A stretch of 64,000 nucleotides of DNA from an uncultured Flammeovirgaceae bacterium (GCA_937883755.1 CAKZYA010000032.1:78824-142823), one strand, 5' to 3'. Counted from the stretch's first letter, positions 45,111 to 55,209 are shown. Numbers and translations are program-made. Notes: generated from the letters alone by a model not told the origin.

Positions 45111-47701
45111 GTCCACCCAATAATCTTTTACCCCCTCAATGGCTCCTTCGTTTCTTCCGCTGGTACTGTCACCCCGATTATGTAGAAGATATTGAGGGGG
45201 ATTTACGGGAAAGGTTTGAGCGAAGATTAGCAACAGAGGGAGTCAGGAAAGCCCGCTGGGAATTTAGTAAAGATATTCTAAGGCTCTTTAGGCCGGGAAT
45301 TATTCGGTCATTTGAGCAAACACTACTACTCAACTATCAAAGTATGTTTCGTCATAATTTTTTGATTGCCTTCAGAAGCTTCCAACGATACAGAAGCTCC
45401 TTCCTTATTAATCTAATTGGCCTATCTTCCGGTTTGGCTTGTGCCTTACTCATTTTTCTGTGGGTTACGGATGAATTGAACGTTGATAAGTTTTTTGATC
45501 ATAATGAGCGATTGTACCAAGTGATGCAGAACACCCAGCGTGCTGATGGTGTGGAAACCATAGAAGCTACTCCTGGTCTCTTAGCACAAAGCTTGAAAGA
45601 AGAACTACCAGAGGTAGCCTATTCGGTGTCCGTTATTCCCCCTACTTTCAATGCCAGCAAGGGTGTAATATCTGTTGATGATGTAAAAATCAAAACCAGT
45701 GGGCAATACGTATCTGAAGACTATTTAAAGGTCTTCTCTTACAAACTCCTATACGGTGATAGAAATCAGGTATTGTCAAGAAAGAATAGTATCGTTATTT
45801 CCGATGACCTGGCCCAAAAGCTATTCAAATCTGCCGAAGATGCGTTAGGTCAAACTATCATATGGAAGACACAGAATATTAATGGTTTATGTCTGATCGC
45901 CGGGATTTTTGAAACTCCTTCTGCGAATCTCACTAATCAATTTGATCTTTTATTGAATTATGCCTGGTTTGGAGAAACCAATCCTTCCAACGATTGGGGA
46001 AGCAGCAGCCCACGGACTTATGTGCTTTTAAAAGAAGGTGCCATGCTAAATCAATTCAATACTAAAATCTGGGATTTTATAAAAACGAAGGACGCAAATT
46101 CCGAATCTACTTTATTTGCACAAAGGTATTCAGACCGCTACCTATATGGCAGCTACGAAAATGGAATGCCCTCCGGTGGCAGAATAGCTTATGTAAGACT
46201 GTTTTCTATTATCGCAGTCTTTATTTTGGCGATTGCCTGCGTCAATTTTATGAATTTATCTACTGCTAAAGCTTCCCGAAGGTTAAAGGAGATAGGTATT
46301 AAGAAAGCCATAGGGGCCAATCGCAAGTCTTTGATTTTTCAGTATCTGGAAGAGTCTACGCTAATGAGTTTCCTATCGCTGGCCTTGGCCATTTTGCTGC
46401 TGTTACTTTTACTTCCCCAGTTCAATCAGATTACTGGAAAGCAATTGGCTTTACGCCTTGACAGCCAACTTATTCTATCCGTTATGGGCATCACTCTGTT
46501 CACCGGAATAATAGCAGGAAGCTATCCCGCCTTTTATCTCTCGGCTTTCCAACCGGTCGCTGTGCTGAAAGGAAAATTAAGCACCTTATTGAGCGGGGAA
46601 GGCTTACGCAAGGGATTGGTTATCTTTCAGTTTGCTTTATCAGTGATGCTCATTGCATCGGTGTTCATTGTTTATCAACAAATTGAACTTATCCAGTCCA
46701 AGAATCTGGGTTACGAGAGAGACCATATCCTTTATTTTGATACAGAAAATATGAGCAATGCCTTCATTTCGGAGATCGAGAATATTCCAGAGGTCTTGCA
46801 AGTAGGAGGAGGGAATTTAACGGCTGGTAGCCCACTCGGCGGTACTAACGGCATAGAGTGGGAAGGAAAAAGTCCCGATGATAACATATTTTTCTCTGTC
46901 AAATGGGTAAGCTATGGTTTGATTGAAACACTTGGCATGGAGATGGTCAAGGGAAGGTCTTTCTTAGAAGATTTCGGTTCGCCAAACCAGATCATCTTCA
47001 ATGAAAAGGCAATGGAAGCGATGGGGTTAACTGATCCAATTGGCAAAAGTGTTACCATTGGAGGGGAAGAAAGGCAAATCGTCGGCATCGTAAAGAACTT
47101 TCATTTTGAATCGCTCTATGAAGAAGTAAAGCCCTGTGTGCTGCTTCTGGCACCCATGCAATTTGCGCCGAGGATTTCGGTAAAAATTCAAGCAGGCGCG
47201 GAGAAGAACACTATCGAAGCGCTTCAGAAAGTCTATCAGGCACACAATCCGGAATTGGTATTTGATTTCAAATTTATGGACGACGATTACCAAGCTCTCT
47301 ACGTCGCTGAGCAACGAGTATCTACTTTATCGAGATACTTCGTGGGGATTGCTATTCTCATTTCTTGTTTGGGCTTATTTGGTTTAGCGGCTTTTACTTC
47401 CGAAAGAAGACTGAAAGAAATTGGTATCCGTAAAATACTAGGAGCTAATAATTTGAGTATTATTCGCTTGCTATCCAGTGACTTTACCAAAATGGTATTA
47501 GTGGCGATTTCCATCGGTTTGCCTATCAGCTATTGGATAGCGCGGCAATGGTTGGAAGACTTTGCTTACCGAATTGATCTAAAGTGGTGGTACTTCATTA
47601 ACGCTGGTCTCATTGCAATAATTATTGCCTGGGCGACGGTAGGTATACAAACTATTAAGGCAGCCAGAGTAAATCCGGTAACATGCTTGAAAGATGAATA
47701 A
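45107..47701 (+). CDS. FtsX/MacB-type ABC transporter permease with N-terminal prefix domain, copy 1
   Basis: 864 residues from the ATG at 45107, which overlaps the PadR stop. The N-terminal 75 residues (LLRFFRWYCHPDYVEDIEGD, FERRL, KARWEFSKDILRLFRPGIIR) form the prefix domain of Bacteroidota permeases. After a first helix comes a large periplasmic MacB-like domain, then FtsX helices (ACVNFMNLSTAKASRRLKEIG), a second periplasmic domain and a second FtsX block (CLGLFGLAAFTSERRLKEIG, RKILGA). No ATPase gene is adjacent, so it must share an ATPase encoded elsewhere. It overlaps the next permease by 8 bases. Confidence 0.9.
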   Translation: MSPPNNLLPPQWLLRFFRWYCHPDYVEDIEGDLRERFERRLATEGVRKARWEFSKDILRLFRPGIIRSFEQTLLLNYQSMFRHNFLIAFRSFQRYRSSFLINLIGLSSGLACALLIFLWVTDELNVDKFFDHNERLYQVMQNTQRADGVETIEATPGLLAQSLKEELPEVAYSVSVIPPTFNASKGVISVDDVKIKTSGQYVSEDYLKVFSYKLLYGDRNQVLSRKNSIVISDDLAQKLFKSAEDALGQTIIWKTQNINGLCLIAGIFETPSANLTNQFDLLLNYAWFGETNPSNDWGSSSPRTYVLLKEGAMLNQFNTKIWDFIKTKDANSESTLFAQRYSDRYLYGSYENGMPSGGRIAYVRLFSIIAVFILAIACVNFMNLSTAKASRRLKEIGIKKAIGANRKSLIFQYLEESTLMSFLSLALAILLLLLLLPQFNQITGKQLALRLDSQLILSVMGITLFTGIIAGSYPAFYLSAFQPVAVLKGKLSTLLSGEGLRKGLVIFQFALSVMLIASVFIVYQQIELIQSKNLGYERDHILYFDTENMSNAFISEIENIPEVLQVGGGNLTAGSPLGGTNGIEWEGKSPDDNIFFSVKWVSYGLIETLGMEMVKGRSFLEDFGSPNQIIFNEKAMEAMGLTDPIGKSVTIGGEERQIVGIVKNFHFESLYEEVKPCVLLLAPMQFAPRISVKIQAGAEKNTIEALQKVYQAHNPELVFDFKFMDDDYQALYVAEQRVSTLSRYFVGIAILISCLGLFGLAAFTSERRLKEIGIRKILGANNLSIIRLLSSDFTKMVLVAISIGLPISYWIARQWLEDFAYRIDLKWWYFINAGLIAIIIAWATVGIQTIKAARVNPVTCLKDE

Positions 47702-50309
47702 GCCACCTTCTCCCCCCAAAGCTCTCCTTCGCTTTTTCCGCTGGTACTGCCACCCCGATTATCAGGAAGATATTGAAGGAGATCTGTTGGAGCGGTTTGA
47801 AAGAAGATTTGAAAGCGACGGCGGAAAGAAGGCACGGTGGGAGTTCACTAAGGATGTAATGAAGCTTTTTAGACCGGGAATTATTCGTCCCTTTTATAAA
47901 ACACAACCTGTAAATCATACGGCTTTGTTTCAAAACTATTTCAAAATCGGTTGGCGAAATCTGCTTAAGCATAAAAGCTATTCGGTAATTAATGTCTTGG
48001 GTTTGACGCTGGGAATTACCGGTGCTATCCTGATCTTTACCCTGGTTAGGTACCATTTGAGTTTTGATACTTTTCATGTAAAAAAAGATCGGATTTATCG
48101 CGTTACTACTGAATTTCACCAGGAAGAAATAAGTCGAGAAGCTAACGCTCCACAACCCATTGGGAAAGCTCTTCGCAATGACTATACCTTTGCCGAAAAA
48201 ATAGCGATGATATACAGCCAATCGGGTTGGCTGGTCACTATTCCATCTTCTGAAGAAGGTAAGAAGTTTGAAGAAAATATTGCTTTTGCGGAGCCCGAAT
48301 TTTTTGACATTCTGGATTTTCCCTTGACACAAGGGGATAAAAACACCATCTTAACCGAACCTAATACAGCGATTATTACCAAGCGGATTGCGGAGAAATT
48401 TTTCGGAGACCAGAACCCGATAGATCAAACGATCCGGGTACAAAACAAGCTAGAGTTCAGAATTACCGGAGTTCTACAGGACTTGCCGATCAACACCGAT
48501 CGCCGGGATAAAATCTACTTATCGTACAGTAACCTGAAAGACTACAATGAGTGGTTGGCCGGCGATAGTTGGCAGGGGATAGCGGGCGGTATGCACTGCT
48601 TTATGTTACTAAAACCCGATGTCCGGCCTTCCGAGGTACATGAAGCTTTTCCCGAACTTTCTAAAAAATATTATAACGAACGAGATGCCGAGATATACCA
48701 GTTCAAACTTCAGCCTATTTCGGATATTCACTTCAATCCCGATTTAGGAGGCTATTTAGCTAAGAAAAACCTGTGGGCTTTATCCTTGATTGGTCTGTTT
48801 CTAATCATTACCGCTTGCGTAAATTTTATTAACCTGGCCACTGCCCAGGCACTTCGCCGGGCTAAAGAGATTGGGGTACGGAAGGTGCTAGGAGGCAAAC
48901 GAGGACAGCTCTTTTGGCAGTTTATAACCGAAACAGCATTGATCACGATGTTAGCACTGGTATTGGCTTATGCGTTCGCCCAGCTAGCACTGCCCTACCT
49001 GAACCAACTGCTCGATATTCAGCTTCAGATCAATATTTTTCAGGATGTTTATTTGCTTACCTTTCTGCCCACTCTGCTGCTGGTCGTGATATTACTCTCC
49101 GGTTCCTATCCTGGTTTAATTATGACAGGCTTTCAGCCCATTATGGCTCTGAAAGGTAAAATATCCCAGAAACACGCAGGCGGTTTCTCATTGAGGAGAG
49201 GATTGGTCGTTATCCAGTTCGTGATTTCGCAACTGCTGATCATCGGTACTATTGTGATCGCGAACCAGATGCGCTACTCCCGGCAAACGGATATGGGTTT
49301 CACCAAAGATGCCATCGTGATGCTTCCGGTACCTGAAAGAGAAAAATCAACCATAAGTGCATTTAACTCGGAGATTTCCCAGATAGCAGGTGTGGAGGAA
49401 GTAGCCTTTTGCAGTCGCGCTCCGGCATCCCGAGGTTGGGCCAGTGTGACCGTACGCTTTGGTTCGCGTACGGAAGACGAAGACTTTGATATTACCGTCA
49501 AAGCGGGTGACCATCAGTACGTTCCTACCTTTGACTTACAACTTATAGCCGGGCGCAACTTACAACCCTCGGATACGGTTCGGGAATTTTTAATCAATGA
49601 GACTGCGGTAAAAAGATTTGGAGAACATTCCCCCAAGGATGTGATCGGAAAAAGAATGCAGATAGGCCTCAGCAACAGTAAAGGAACGATTGTGGGCGTA
49701 GTGAAAGACTTTCATAATAGGTCTTTTCATGAGACTATTGATCCGATCTGCATTACTACCTCAAACAAATGGTATTCCGAATGTGCCATAAAAGTCAATC
49801 CCGCTAATCTAGAGCCTACCTTATCGGCTCTTGAAGCGAGTTGGACGGAAGTCTTCCCGAATCATATCTTTGAATACGGTTTCCTGGATAAGCAGATTGC
49901 TCTATTCTATAAAACGGACAACATGATCTTCCGGCTGATCCAGATTTTTGTCAGTATCGCCATTATTATTGGTTGCCTTGGCTTATACGGCTTAGTACTA
50001 TTTATGGCGGCTCAGAAAACCAAAGAAGTGGGAGTGCGGAAAGTATTGGGTGCCAGCTTGCCCAGTATCCTATGGCTGTTTGGCAAAGAATTCACCCGCT
50101 TGTTGATCTTGGCATTCGTAATAGCCGCTCCTTTAGCGTGGTGGGTGATGCAGAGCTGGCTGGAGAACTTTACTTATCGGATAGAAATGGGGGCTGGGAT
50201 TTTTGCTCTAGCCATAGCAGCTACCTTTCTCGTAGCTATACTCACCGTAAGTTTCCAATCCGTTAGAGCTGCCCTAGCTAATCCGGTAGACTCACTAAGG
50301 AATGAATAA
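47694..50309 (+). CDS. FtsX/MacB-type ABC transporter permease with N-terminal prefix domain, copy 2
   Basis: 871 residues, a tandem paralogue of the preceding gene with the same domain order. The prefix domain (LLRFFRWYCHPDYQEDIEGD, KARWEFTKDVMKLFRPGIIR) is much more similar between the copies than the periplasmic domains. FtsX blocks are ACVNFINLATAQALRRAKEIG-like and GLYGLVLFMAAQKTKEVGVR-like. Copy 1 and copy 2 are translationally coupled, so they may form a heterodimer, with periplasmic domains specialised for different partners. Confidence 0.9.
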   Translation: MNKPPSPPKALLRFFRWYCHPDYQEDIEGDLLERFERRFESDGGKKARWEFTKDVMKLFRPGIIRPFYKTQPVNHTALFQNYFKIGWRNLLKHKSYSVINVLGLTLGITGAILIFTLVRYHLSFDTFHVKKDRIYRVTTEFHQEEISREANAPQPIGKALRNDYTFAEKIAMIYSQSGWLVTIPSSEEGKKFEENIAFAEPEFFDILDFPLTQGDKNTILTEPNTAIITKRIAEKFFGDQNPIDQTIRVQNKLEFRITGVLQDLPINTDRRDKIYLSYSNLKDYNEWLAGDSWQGIAGGMHCFMLLKPDVRPSEVHEAFPELSKKYYNERDAEIYQFKLQPISDIHFNPDLGGYLAKKNLWALSLIGLFLIITACVNFINLATAQALRRAKEIGVRKVLGGKRGQLFWQFITETALITMLALVLAYAFAQLALPYLNQLLDIQLQINIFQDVYLLTFLPTLLLVVILLSGSYPGLIMTGFQPIMALKGKISQKHAGGFSLRRGLVVIQFVISQLLIIGTIVIANQMRYSRQTDMGFTKDAIVMLPVPEREKSTISAFNSEISQIAGVEEVAFCSRAPASRGWASVTVRFGSRTEDEDFDITVKAGDHQYVPTFDLQLIAGRNLQPSDTVREFLINETAVKRFGEHSPKDVIGKRMQIGLSNSKGTIVGVVKDFHNRSFHETIDPICITTSNKWYSECAIKVNPANLEPTLSALEASWTEVFPNHIFEYGFLDKQIALFYKTDNMIFRLIQIFVSIAIIIGCLGLYGLVLFMAAQKTKEVGVRKVLGASLPSILWLFGKEFTRLLILAFVIAAPLAWWVMQSWLENFTYRIEMGAGIFALAIAATFLVAILTVSFQSVRAALANPVDSLRNE

Positions 50310-50472
50310 GTTGGTGGGAGCTGAGCTACCGTTCGACAGGTGAAAGTAGTCAGAGTCTTGTTCGGCTACCCTAAAGATTTACCAATGAACAAGGTTAGGG
50401 CGATGAAGAACACCGCTGGTTCTATCGTGGGTAACCTAATTGCTGCTTAATAACATTTCTTAAGGGAAGAAC

Positions 50473-51540
50473 TCAAGACTCATTGGCTACGGCATCTTTA
50501 AGCTTGTGATTGACCTTTTCTATTAGTTTACCTGAGCGGCTGTAGTACGACCAGCTACCTGATTTCTCACCTTGCTCATAAGAGCCTTTTGATTCTACGT
50601 TGCCATTGTCGTAGTAGAGTATCCATTCGCCTGTGCGGTAGCCATTGAGCATATTGCCTCCGCTTAGCTCAGTTCCGCTTTTGAAGTAGTATACCCATTT
50701 GCCGTTTGGTATACCGTTTTGGTAGTTGCCCTTAGATTCTAGTTCACCAGTAGGATAGTAAGTAAGCCGTTCACCGTAGCCGTTTTCTAAACTACCTCCC
50801 GAAAGGGAGTCCCCAATAATGGTATAGAACTTACTAACACTTTTTAGCAGCCCTATCTCCCAGGTTTCTTCTTGGGTTAGCTGACCGTTTACATAAAATA
50901 ACCCCCAGAGTCCGTCTTCTTCTCCCATTACAAAGGAGCCTACTGATTCAAGCTGCCCACTATCGTGGTACTTAAACCATTGTCCATCTTCTAGTCCTAG
51001 TCTATAAGCACCTTCAGCCACTAGGGTTCCCGACTCATTATAGTATTTCCAGAGGCCATCTTTCAGTCCATTCTTATACTTCCCCGCCGAATAGATTCGC
51101 CCCGATTCGTAATACGTCTTCCATACTCCAGTTTCTATTCCCGCCTGGTACTGGCCTTCTACGCTTTTTTTGCTATTGTAATGATACTCCAAATAGGTGC
51201 TATCGCGGATACTATTTTTAAAGTAGCTGATTGATTTGAGTTGACCGTTAATGTAGTAAAACTTCCACTCACCATTCGGTTCACCTTCATCGTAATTTCC
51301 TATTCCCAGTAGTCCACCATAATCGTTAAAAAACTGCCAACGGCCTACTTGCTTGCCTTCTTCAAATTCACCCCGCTGTACTACTTGGCCCTGTTGATCA
51401 AAAAAGAGCCAGCGGCCTTCCCGTACCCCGTCTACTAATTCTCCCCGTCCTTTAAGGCTATCGATAGGAGGAACGCTTTCTTGAGCGAAGGATAGGTTAA
51501 TAGCTAGAAGGCAGGTTAGATAAAAAAGTGTATATCTCAT
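50473..51540 (-). CDS. Secreted MORN-repeat protein
   Basis: 355 residues. The signal peptide ends near SFAQ. The rest is about a dozen tandem repeats of roughly 23 residues with the core G.Y..G...G.W..Y...G.L (GNYDEGEPNGEWKFYYINGQ, GAYRLGLEDGQWFKYHDSGQ, GNYQNGIPNGKWVYYFKSGT). These are MORN-2-type repeats, also labelled YwqK-like. Such proteins form an elongated beta solenoid for binding. No catalytic part is present, and a toxin partner, suggested by the antitoxin label often given to this family, is not seen nearby. Confidence 0.85.
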   Translation of the reverse strand: MRYTLFYLTCLLAINLSFAQESVPPIDSLKGRGELVDGVREGRWLFFDQQGQVVQRGEFEEGKQVGRWQFFNDYGGLLGIGNYDEGEPNGEWKFYYINGQLKSISYFKNSIRDSTYLEYHYNSKKSVEGQYQAGIETGVWKTYYESGRIYSAGKYKNGLKDGLWKYYNESGTLVAEGAYRLGLEDGQWFKYHDSGQLESVGSFVMGEEDGLWGLFYVNGQLTQEETWEIGLLKSVSKFYTIIGDSLSGGSLENGYGERLTYYPTGELESKGNYQNGIPNGKWVYYFKSGTELSGGNMLNGYRTGEWILYYDNGNVESKGSYEQGEKSGSWSYYSRSGKLIEKVNHKLKDAVANES

Positions 51541-51582
51541 TGATAATGCTTGATTGATAATACTCAGTTTATATAGATAACG

Positions 51583-52194
51583 TTATAAATCCAGTAATGT
51601 CACAATGTGGTCTAAAAAAGTAACGGTCTGGGTAGGAAGATTATCCCAACCAGAAAGTGGAAAAAAAACAGCAAACTTGCAAAAAGACCGTTGCTCCAAC
51701 CATTTTTTCCAATCTGTTTCTCCAAAAGTAAACTCCGAAGCCAGGCGATAATAGGATGGATGACGATGGTACTGCCATGGATCATCGCCCACACAAATGT
51801 GCCAGTCCAATTGCTTTATTATGGTCCATTGAGCTGCTAACTTCGTACGAAAATGTGTTAGGGAAAGCCCTGCTAAATGCCAGGAGATACTTAACTCATG
51901 TCCCCACCAAACCATAGTTCGTAGGCTAAAAATATCGTCTTGGCTCAGTAGCCTCGGATAATCCAGTACGTAATAAGGTAGCTCATGGTAGTTTTCCCCC
52001 CGAGAAATTTTGCCTCCTCGGATGAGCACCTTCTCCGGAAAAGCCGGAGATTTGTTTAGAATATACTCTTTAAGCTGAAGTTGGGTGGCTGCAAGTAATT
52101 GATTAGCTTTTTGATGGATAACAGCTTTAGTCAGTAAAAAATCAGTATCAGTAAGGCAGTGTAGTTCTTTAGCTGTGAGTGAAAATGAAGGCAT
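51583..52194 (-). CDS. Unknown protein, 203 residues
   Basis: The ATG at 52194 is preferred; the longer frame to 52209 begins with TTG. No signal peptide or membrane segment. The sequence is rich in Trp and His (VWWGHELSISWHLAG, WHICVGDDPWQYHRHPSYY, LEQRSFCKFAVFFPLSGWDN). I do not recognise a family. It is preceded by a 72-residue gene on the same strand with 20 bases between them, suggesting a two-gene operon. An enzymatic role is possible given clustered His/Asp residues, but nothing specific can be claimed. Confidence 0.6.
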   Translation of the reverse strand: MPSFSLTAKELHCLTDTDFLLTKAVIHQKANQLLAATQLQLKEYILNKSPAFPEKVLIRGGKISRGENYHELPYYVLDYPRLLSQDDIFSLRTMVWWGHELSISWHLAGLSLTHFRTKLAAQWTIIKQLDWHICVGDDPWQYHRHPSYYRLASEFTFGETDWKKWLEQRSFCKFAVFFPLSGWDNLPTQTVTFLDHIVTLLDL

Positions 52195-52214
52195 ACTAGC
52201 TGCACCCAAAAAGG

Positions 52215-52433
52215 TTAATCAATACGCTGAATAATACGAACTACTATCTGGTGCTGATCGCCATCACTGTCTTCTACCGTAAAAAATACTGAAGGGTTAT
52301 CTATTTCTAACTCAGCCCGGGCGTAGGTAATTTTAGAATCTGAAAGTTGGTTTTGAATAGTGTCTTTTAAATCGACAATAATTTGGGCAAACGTTTGCTC
52401 GAGCGGACTGGGATTATAATTCATGGTTTTCAT
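52215..52433 (-). CDS. Small unknown acidic protein, 72 residues
   Basis: A short soluble protein with a predicted helical N-terminal half (LEQTFAQIIVDLKDTIQNQL) and a beta-strand-like C-terminal half (SVFFTVEDSDGDQHQIVVRI). The frame starts with ATG and is followed 20 bases later by the 203-residue gene, hence a likely operon. Family unknown. Confidence 0.55.
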   Translation of the reverse strand: MKTMNYNPSPLEQTFAQIIVDLKDTIQNQLSDSKITYARAELEIDNPSVFFTVEDSDGDQHQIVVRIIQRID

Positions 52434-52630
52434 AATGGTCGTTGATTTAAGGTGTCTAGAAGCAAAAATAAAAATTCATTTGGTTCTTTAAGACTTATGC
52501 CAAAAGTAAAAAGCATACTGAGGTTTTTAGCATTTGCTTAAAGTACCAATTGACTCAGGAACATTGTTATTTGTTGAGAATGTTTACTATCCAATGATGA
52601 CTCACTTTATCGAGATAAACAACCTTACCC

Positions 52631-53479
52631 ATGAGTAATTTTATTGATTTTTGGGAGACAGTTCCCAGTGCATACCGAGCCAGAATTCTAATCGGTGGTA
52701 TTGCTATTTTTTGGATCATTGAAAGTGCCGTACCACTGTTCCGATTTAAGTACCACAAAATCAAGCACGCGGGAATAAACTTCTTCTTGACCTTCACCAC
52801 CATAGTAATCAACTTTCTATTTGCCGGGCTTCTATACTTTATGGCTAATTGGGTGGTTGAGCACGATTTCGGCATTATTCAGTGGGTTAACCTTCCCATT
52901 TGGATAGAACTCTTGATCGGGTTGATGCTACTGGATTTAGTCGGAGCTTATTTTATTCACTGGTTAGAGCATCAGGTGAAAATGATGTGGCAATTTCATC
53001 TTATTCATCATTCTGATACTACGGTAGACACTACCACGGCTAACCGCCATCATCCGGGTGAGAGCGTATTCCGGGCGGTATTTACTACGTTGGCAGTCTT
53101 CATGGTAGGGGCACCAATCTGGATGGTGCTTTTGTACCAGAGCTTTTCAGTAGTACTATCGCAGTTTAATCACGCGAATATTCACTTACCGGAGCTAGTC
53201 AATAAAGTTCTAAGTTGGGTATTTGTTACACCCAATATGCATCATGTGCATCATCATCAAACCCAGCCCCTAACCGATACCAACTATGGGAATATCTTCT
53301 CCATTTGGGATCGGCTGTTTGGTACTTTCGCCTACGTAACTGATCCTCAGACTATTGTTTATGGTATTGATACTTATCCTGACTCCAAAGAGCATTCTCA
53401 TATTGGTGGCTTATTGAAGATTCCGTTTCAAAATTATCGTCAGTCTACCACTGCCCATCCAAAGAATACAGAGTTTTAG
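52631..53479 (+). CDS. Sterol desaturase/fatty acid hydroxylase family membrane protein
   Basis: 282 residues with four or so membrane helices and the di-iron histidine boxes of the family: HWLEHQVKMMWQFHLIHHSD (HxxxH and HxxHH), NRHHPGES, and HHVHHHQTQPL, with conserved NYGNIFSIWDRLFGTF after it. These enzymes use O2 and a di-iron centre to hydroxylate or desaturate lipids; in Bacteroidota possible substrates include carotenoids and fatty acids. The substrate is not determined. The gene is monocistronic. Confidence 0.9.
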   Translation: MSNFIDFWETVPSAYRARILIGGIAIFWIIESAVPLFRFKYHKIKHAGINFFLTFTTIVINFLFAGLLYFMANWVVEHDFGIIQWVNLPIWIELLIGLMLLDLVGAYFIHWLEHQVKMMWQFHLIHHSDTTVDTTTANRHHPGESVFRAVFTTLAVFMVGAPIWMVLLYQSFSVVLSQFNHANIHLPELVNKVLSWVFVTPNMHHVHHHQTQPLTDTNYGNIFSIWDRLFGTFAYVTDPQTIVYGIDTYPDSKEHSHIGGLLKIPFQNYRQSTTAHPKNTEF

Positions 53480-53598
53480 AGTATCAATCTTCTGGTGGGA
53501 AATTATGTAATATCTCACTGGAGATTTGGAGTTCATTTTTGGAAATCAGCACGAAAGTTGAAGTCATGAGTGACAAATAGACATAGACGAGACTAGCT

Positions 53599-54480
53599 AT
53601 GAAACTGTATATTCCCTTACTTATTCTGACCCTCATATCAGTAATGGCCTGCCAGGATGCTCCTGATGAAGTAGCAGAGCCAGAACTTATGGAACTAATC
53701 AATAGTGCTTTGGTAGCTTTTGCTTATTCTAGCAATCCGCTTCAGCAGTTTTTCCAGCAACCGACCCGGGCTTACATTAGTGGCTACTTCTACTTTGAGG
53801 GCGATTTAGCGGAAGATATTATCTTCGGACTGGATATTGAGTGGCTAGAAGGTACTGAAAATTCTATTCATTTTGCTGGGGCTGATTGGATGAGTCTAGC
53901 GGGAGTTACCCGGAATGGACTGTTGTATTTCCCGATAGGCTCACCCGAAAACCTGGAAGGAACTCCAACTTCAACCGAAAAATGGGAAGTGCGTGATTTA
54001 GGAATCACCCTACAGCCCAACCAGTGGTACCAGATGCGGATTGATGCTGATTTTGCTATCCGAGAGTTTTTGTCGGTACAGATTACTGGAGAAGGATTGA
54101 ATGTAACTGAAGATATTTCTGGCTATCCCTTGGAATATCCTAACTATATTCCTTTCGATAAGCCAAGTCTGACCTTTTATACTTTTGCCCTGCGTTCACG
54201 GGAATTTGCTCCTGAAAATGAAGGAGATACACGCGTTTATTTCGATGACATTCAGAGTGGGGTATTTTCAAATAGTGGGTTTGAGATAGTTTTTCAAAAT
54301 GACTTTGAAGGGCAAAACCAGATTGAGGATATTCCGTTTACGCTGCCCATCAGCCCGCTTTCTGATGTTACCGAAAACTTTTGGTACTATGAGAACGGCG
54401 ATGCTAAAATTAGCATTAGTGAGCAGGTGAGTCGGAGTGGGGCAAAGGCAATGCTCTGTAATGCTAGTTTAGTGCAGTAG
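53599..54480 (+). CDS. Unknown lipoprotein, beta-rich
   Basis: 293 residues with lipobox SVMAC followed by QDAPDEVAEPELME. The mature protein is beta-rich with repeated aromatic strands (RAYISGYFYFEGDL, NGLLYFPIG, PNQWYQMRIDADFAI, RVYFDDIQSG). The phrase ending in VYFDDIQ is reminiscent of jelly-roll, lectin-like or carbohydrate-binding folds, but the match is only suggestive. No catalytic signature is visible. Confidence 0.6.
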   Translation: MKLYIPLLILTLISVMACQDAPDEVAEPELMELINSALVAFAYSSNPLQQFFQQPTRAYISGYFYFEGDLAEDIIFGLDIEWLEGTENSIHFAGADWMSLAGVTRNGLLYFPIGSPENLEGTPTSTEKWEVRDLGITLQPNQWYQMRIDADFAIREFLSVQITGEGLNVTEDISGYPLEYPNYIPFDKPSLTFYTFALRSREFAPENEGDTRVYFDDIQSGVFSNSGFEIVFQNDFEGQNQIEDIPFTLPISPLSDVTENFWYYENGDAKISISEQVSRSGAKAMLCNASLVQ

Positions 54481-54782
54481 TTAGTTTCTGGACGTGTTGA
54501 TGGTTGGCTGAATGGGTGACAGATTGGGTAAACTTAGTCTTACAAGCAGGAAAAAATTTCCCCAACCGGTTTAGATCTCAAGTATCAGTACAAAAAAAAC
54601 AATTTCGTTTACCAGCAATTTTAGTAGTAAAAAGTAAAGTACGAGCATTAAAACGGACAAAATTCGCTAGTACATTCGATCGCCATAAAAATGAACAGAA
54701 TTTTGGCATCATTTTTATCTAACTCATGATGGGTAGTACTGTGAGTGTCACACGAACAAAACTCCTTGCTAACGGCTGAAAA
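54481..54782. other. 302-bp intergenic region, nothing convincing
   Basis: A-rich stretch. A 72-codon frame (54504-54722) is open but has no ribosome-binding context or recognisable content, so I treat it as chance. No clear terminator or promoter consensus is found. Confidence 0.4.
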
Positions 54783-55148
54783 ATGGAGACCAAGCGAATT
54801 TTGATACTTGATGATGAAGAAGAAATTTGCTTTCTTCTAGCAGCACTATTGTCTCAAATGGGGTACCAGACGGATTATGCTCATACCTTAGATGATGGCA
54901 TACGGAAGCTATCCATTGAACCACCCTTCGACCTGATTTTTCTTGACTTGAACCTACCCGACGGCTTAGGATATCATCTGGTTCCGGTAATAAAGGAGAA
55001 ACACCAAGAGTCTAAGATTGTTATGATTAGTGCTCATGGCAGCCTACTGGAGCAAATAAAAGAGCAAGAACAGTCATTTGATTATTTTATGGCTAAACCA
55101 TTCAGTCGAGATAATATCTCCAAAATACTATTGGAGTTAGATATCTAA
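54783..55148 (+). CDS. Single-domain response regulator
   Basis: 121 residues, receiver domain only. The acidic pocket is Asp10-Asp11 (LILDDEEEICF), the phosphorylation site is Asp55 (LIFLDLNLPDG), the Thr/Ser position is in VMISAHGS and the conserved Lys is in FMAKPFSR. There is no output domain, so it probably works in a phosphorelay or by binding a partner. The other four genes of the signalling cluster follow. Confidence 0.88.
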   Translation: METKRILILDDEEEICFLLAALLSQMGYQTDYAHTLDDGIRKLSIEPPFDLIFLDLNLPDGLGYHLVPVIKEKHQESKIVMISAHGSLLEQIKEQEQSFDYFMAKPFSRDNISKILLELDI

Positions 55149-55209
55149 CTCTGATTTTCAAACCTTTCCCTATTTATCTGATTATTACTAGAGGAGAAAA
55201 ATAGCTATC

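Noticed and set aside
47655..48332. Minus-strand 225-codon frame
   Set aside because: Antisense to the start of permease copy 2, which has clear domain content on the plus strand.
50473..51540. Toxin-antitoxin module around the YwqK-like MORN protein
   Set aside because: The protein has a signal peptide and no toxin gene is adjacent; the label comes from distant naming of the repeat family.
54504..54722. Plus-strand 72-codon frame
   Set aside because: No signal, domain or upstream ribosome-binding site; sits in an A-rich gap.
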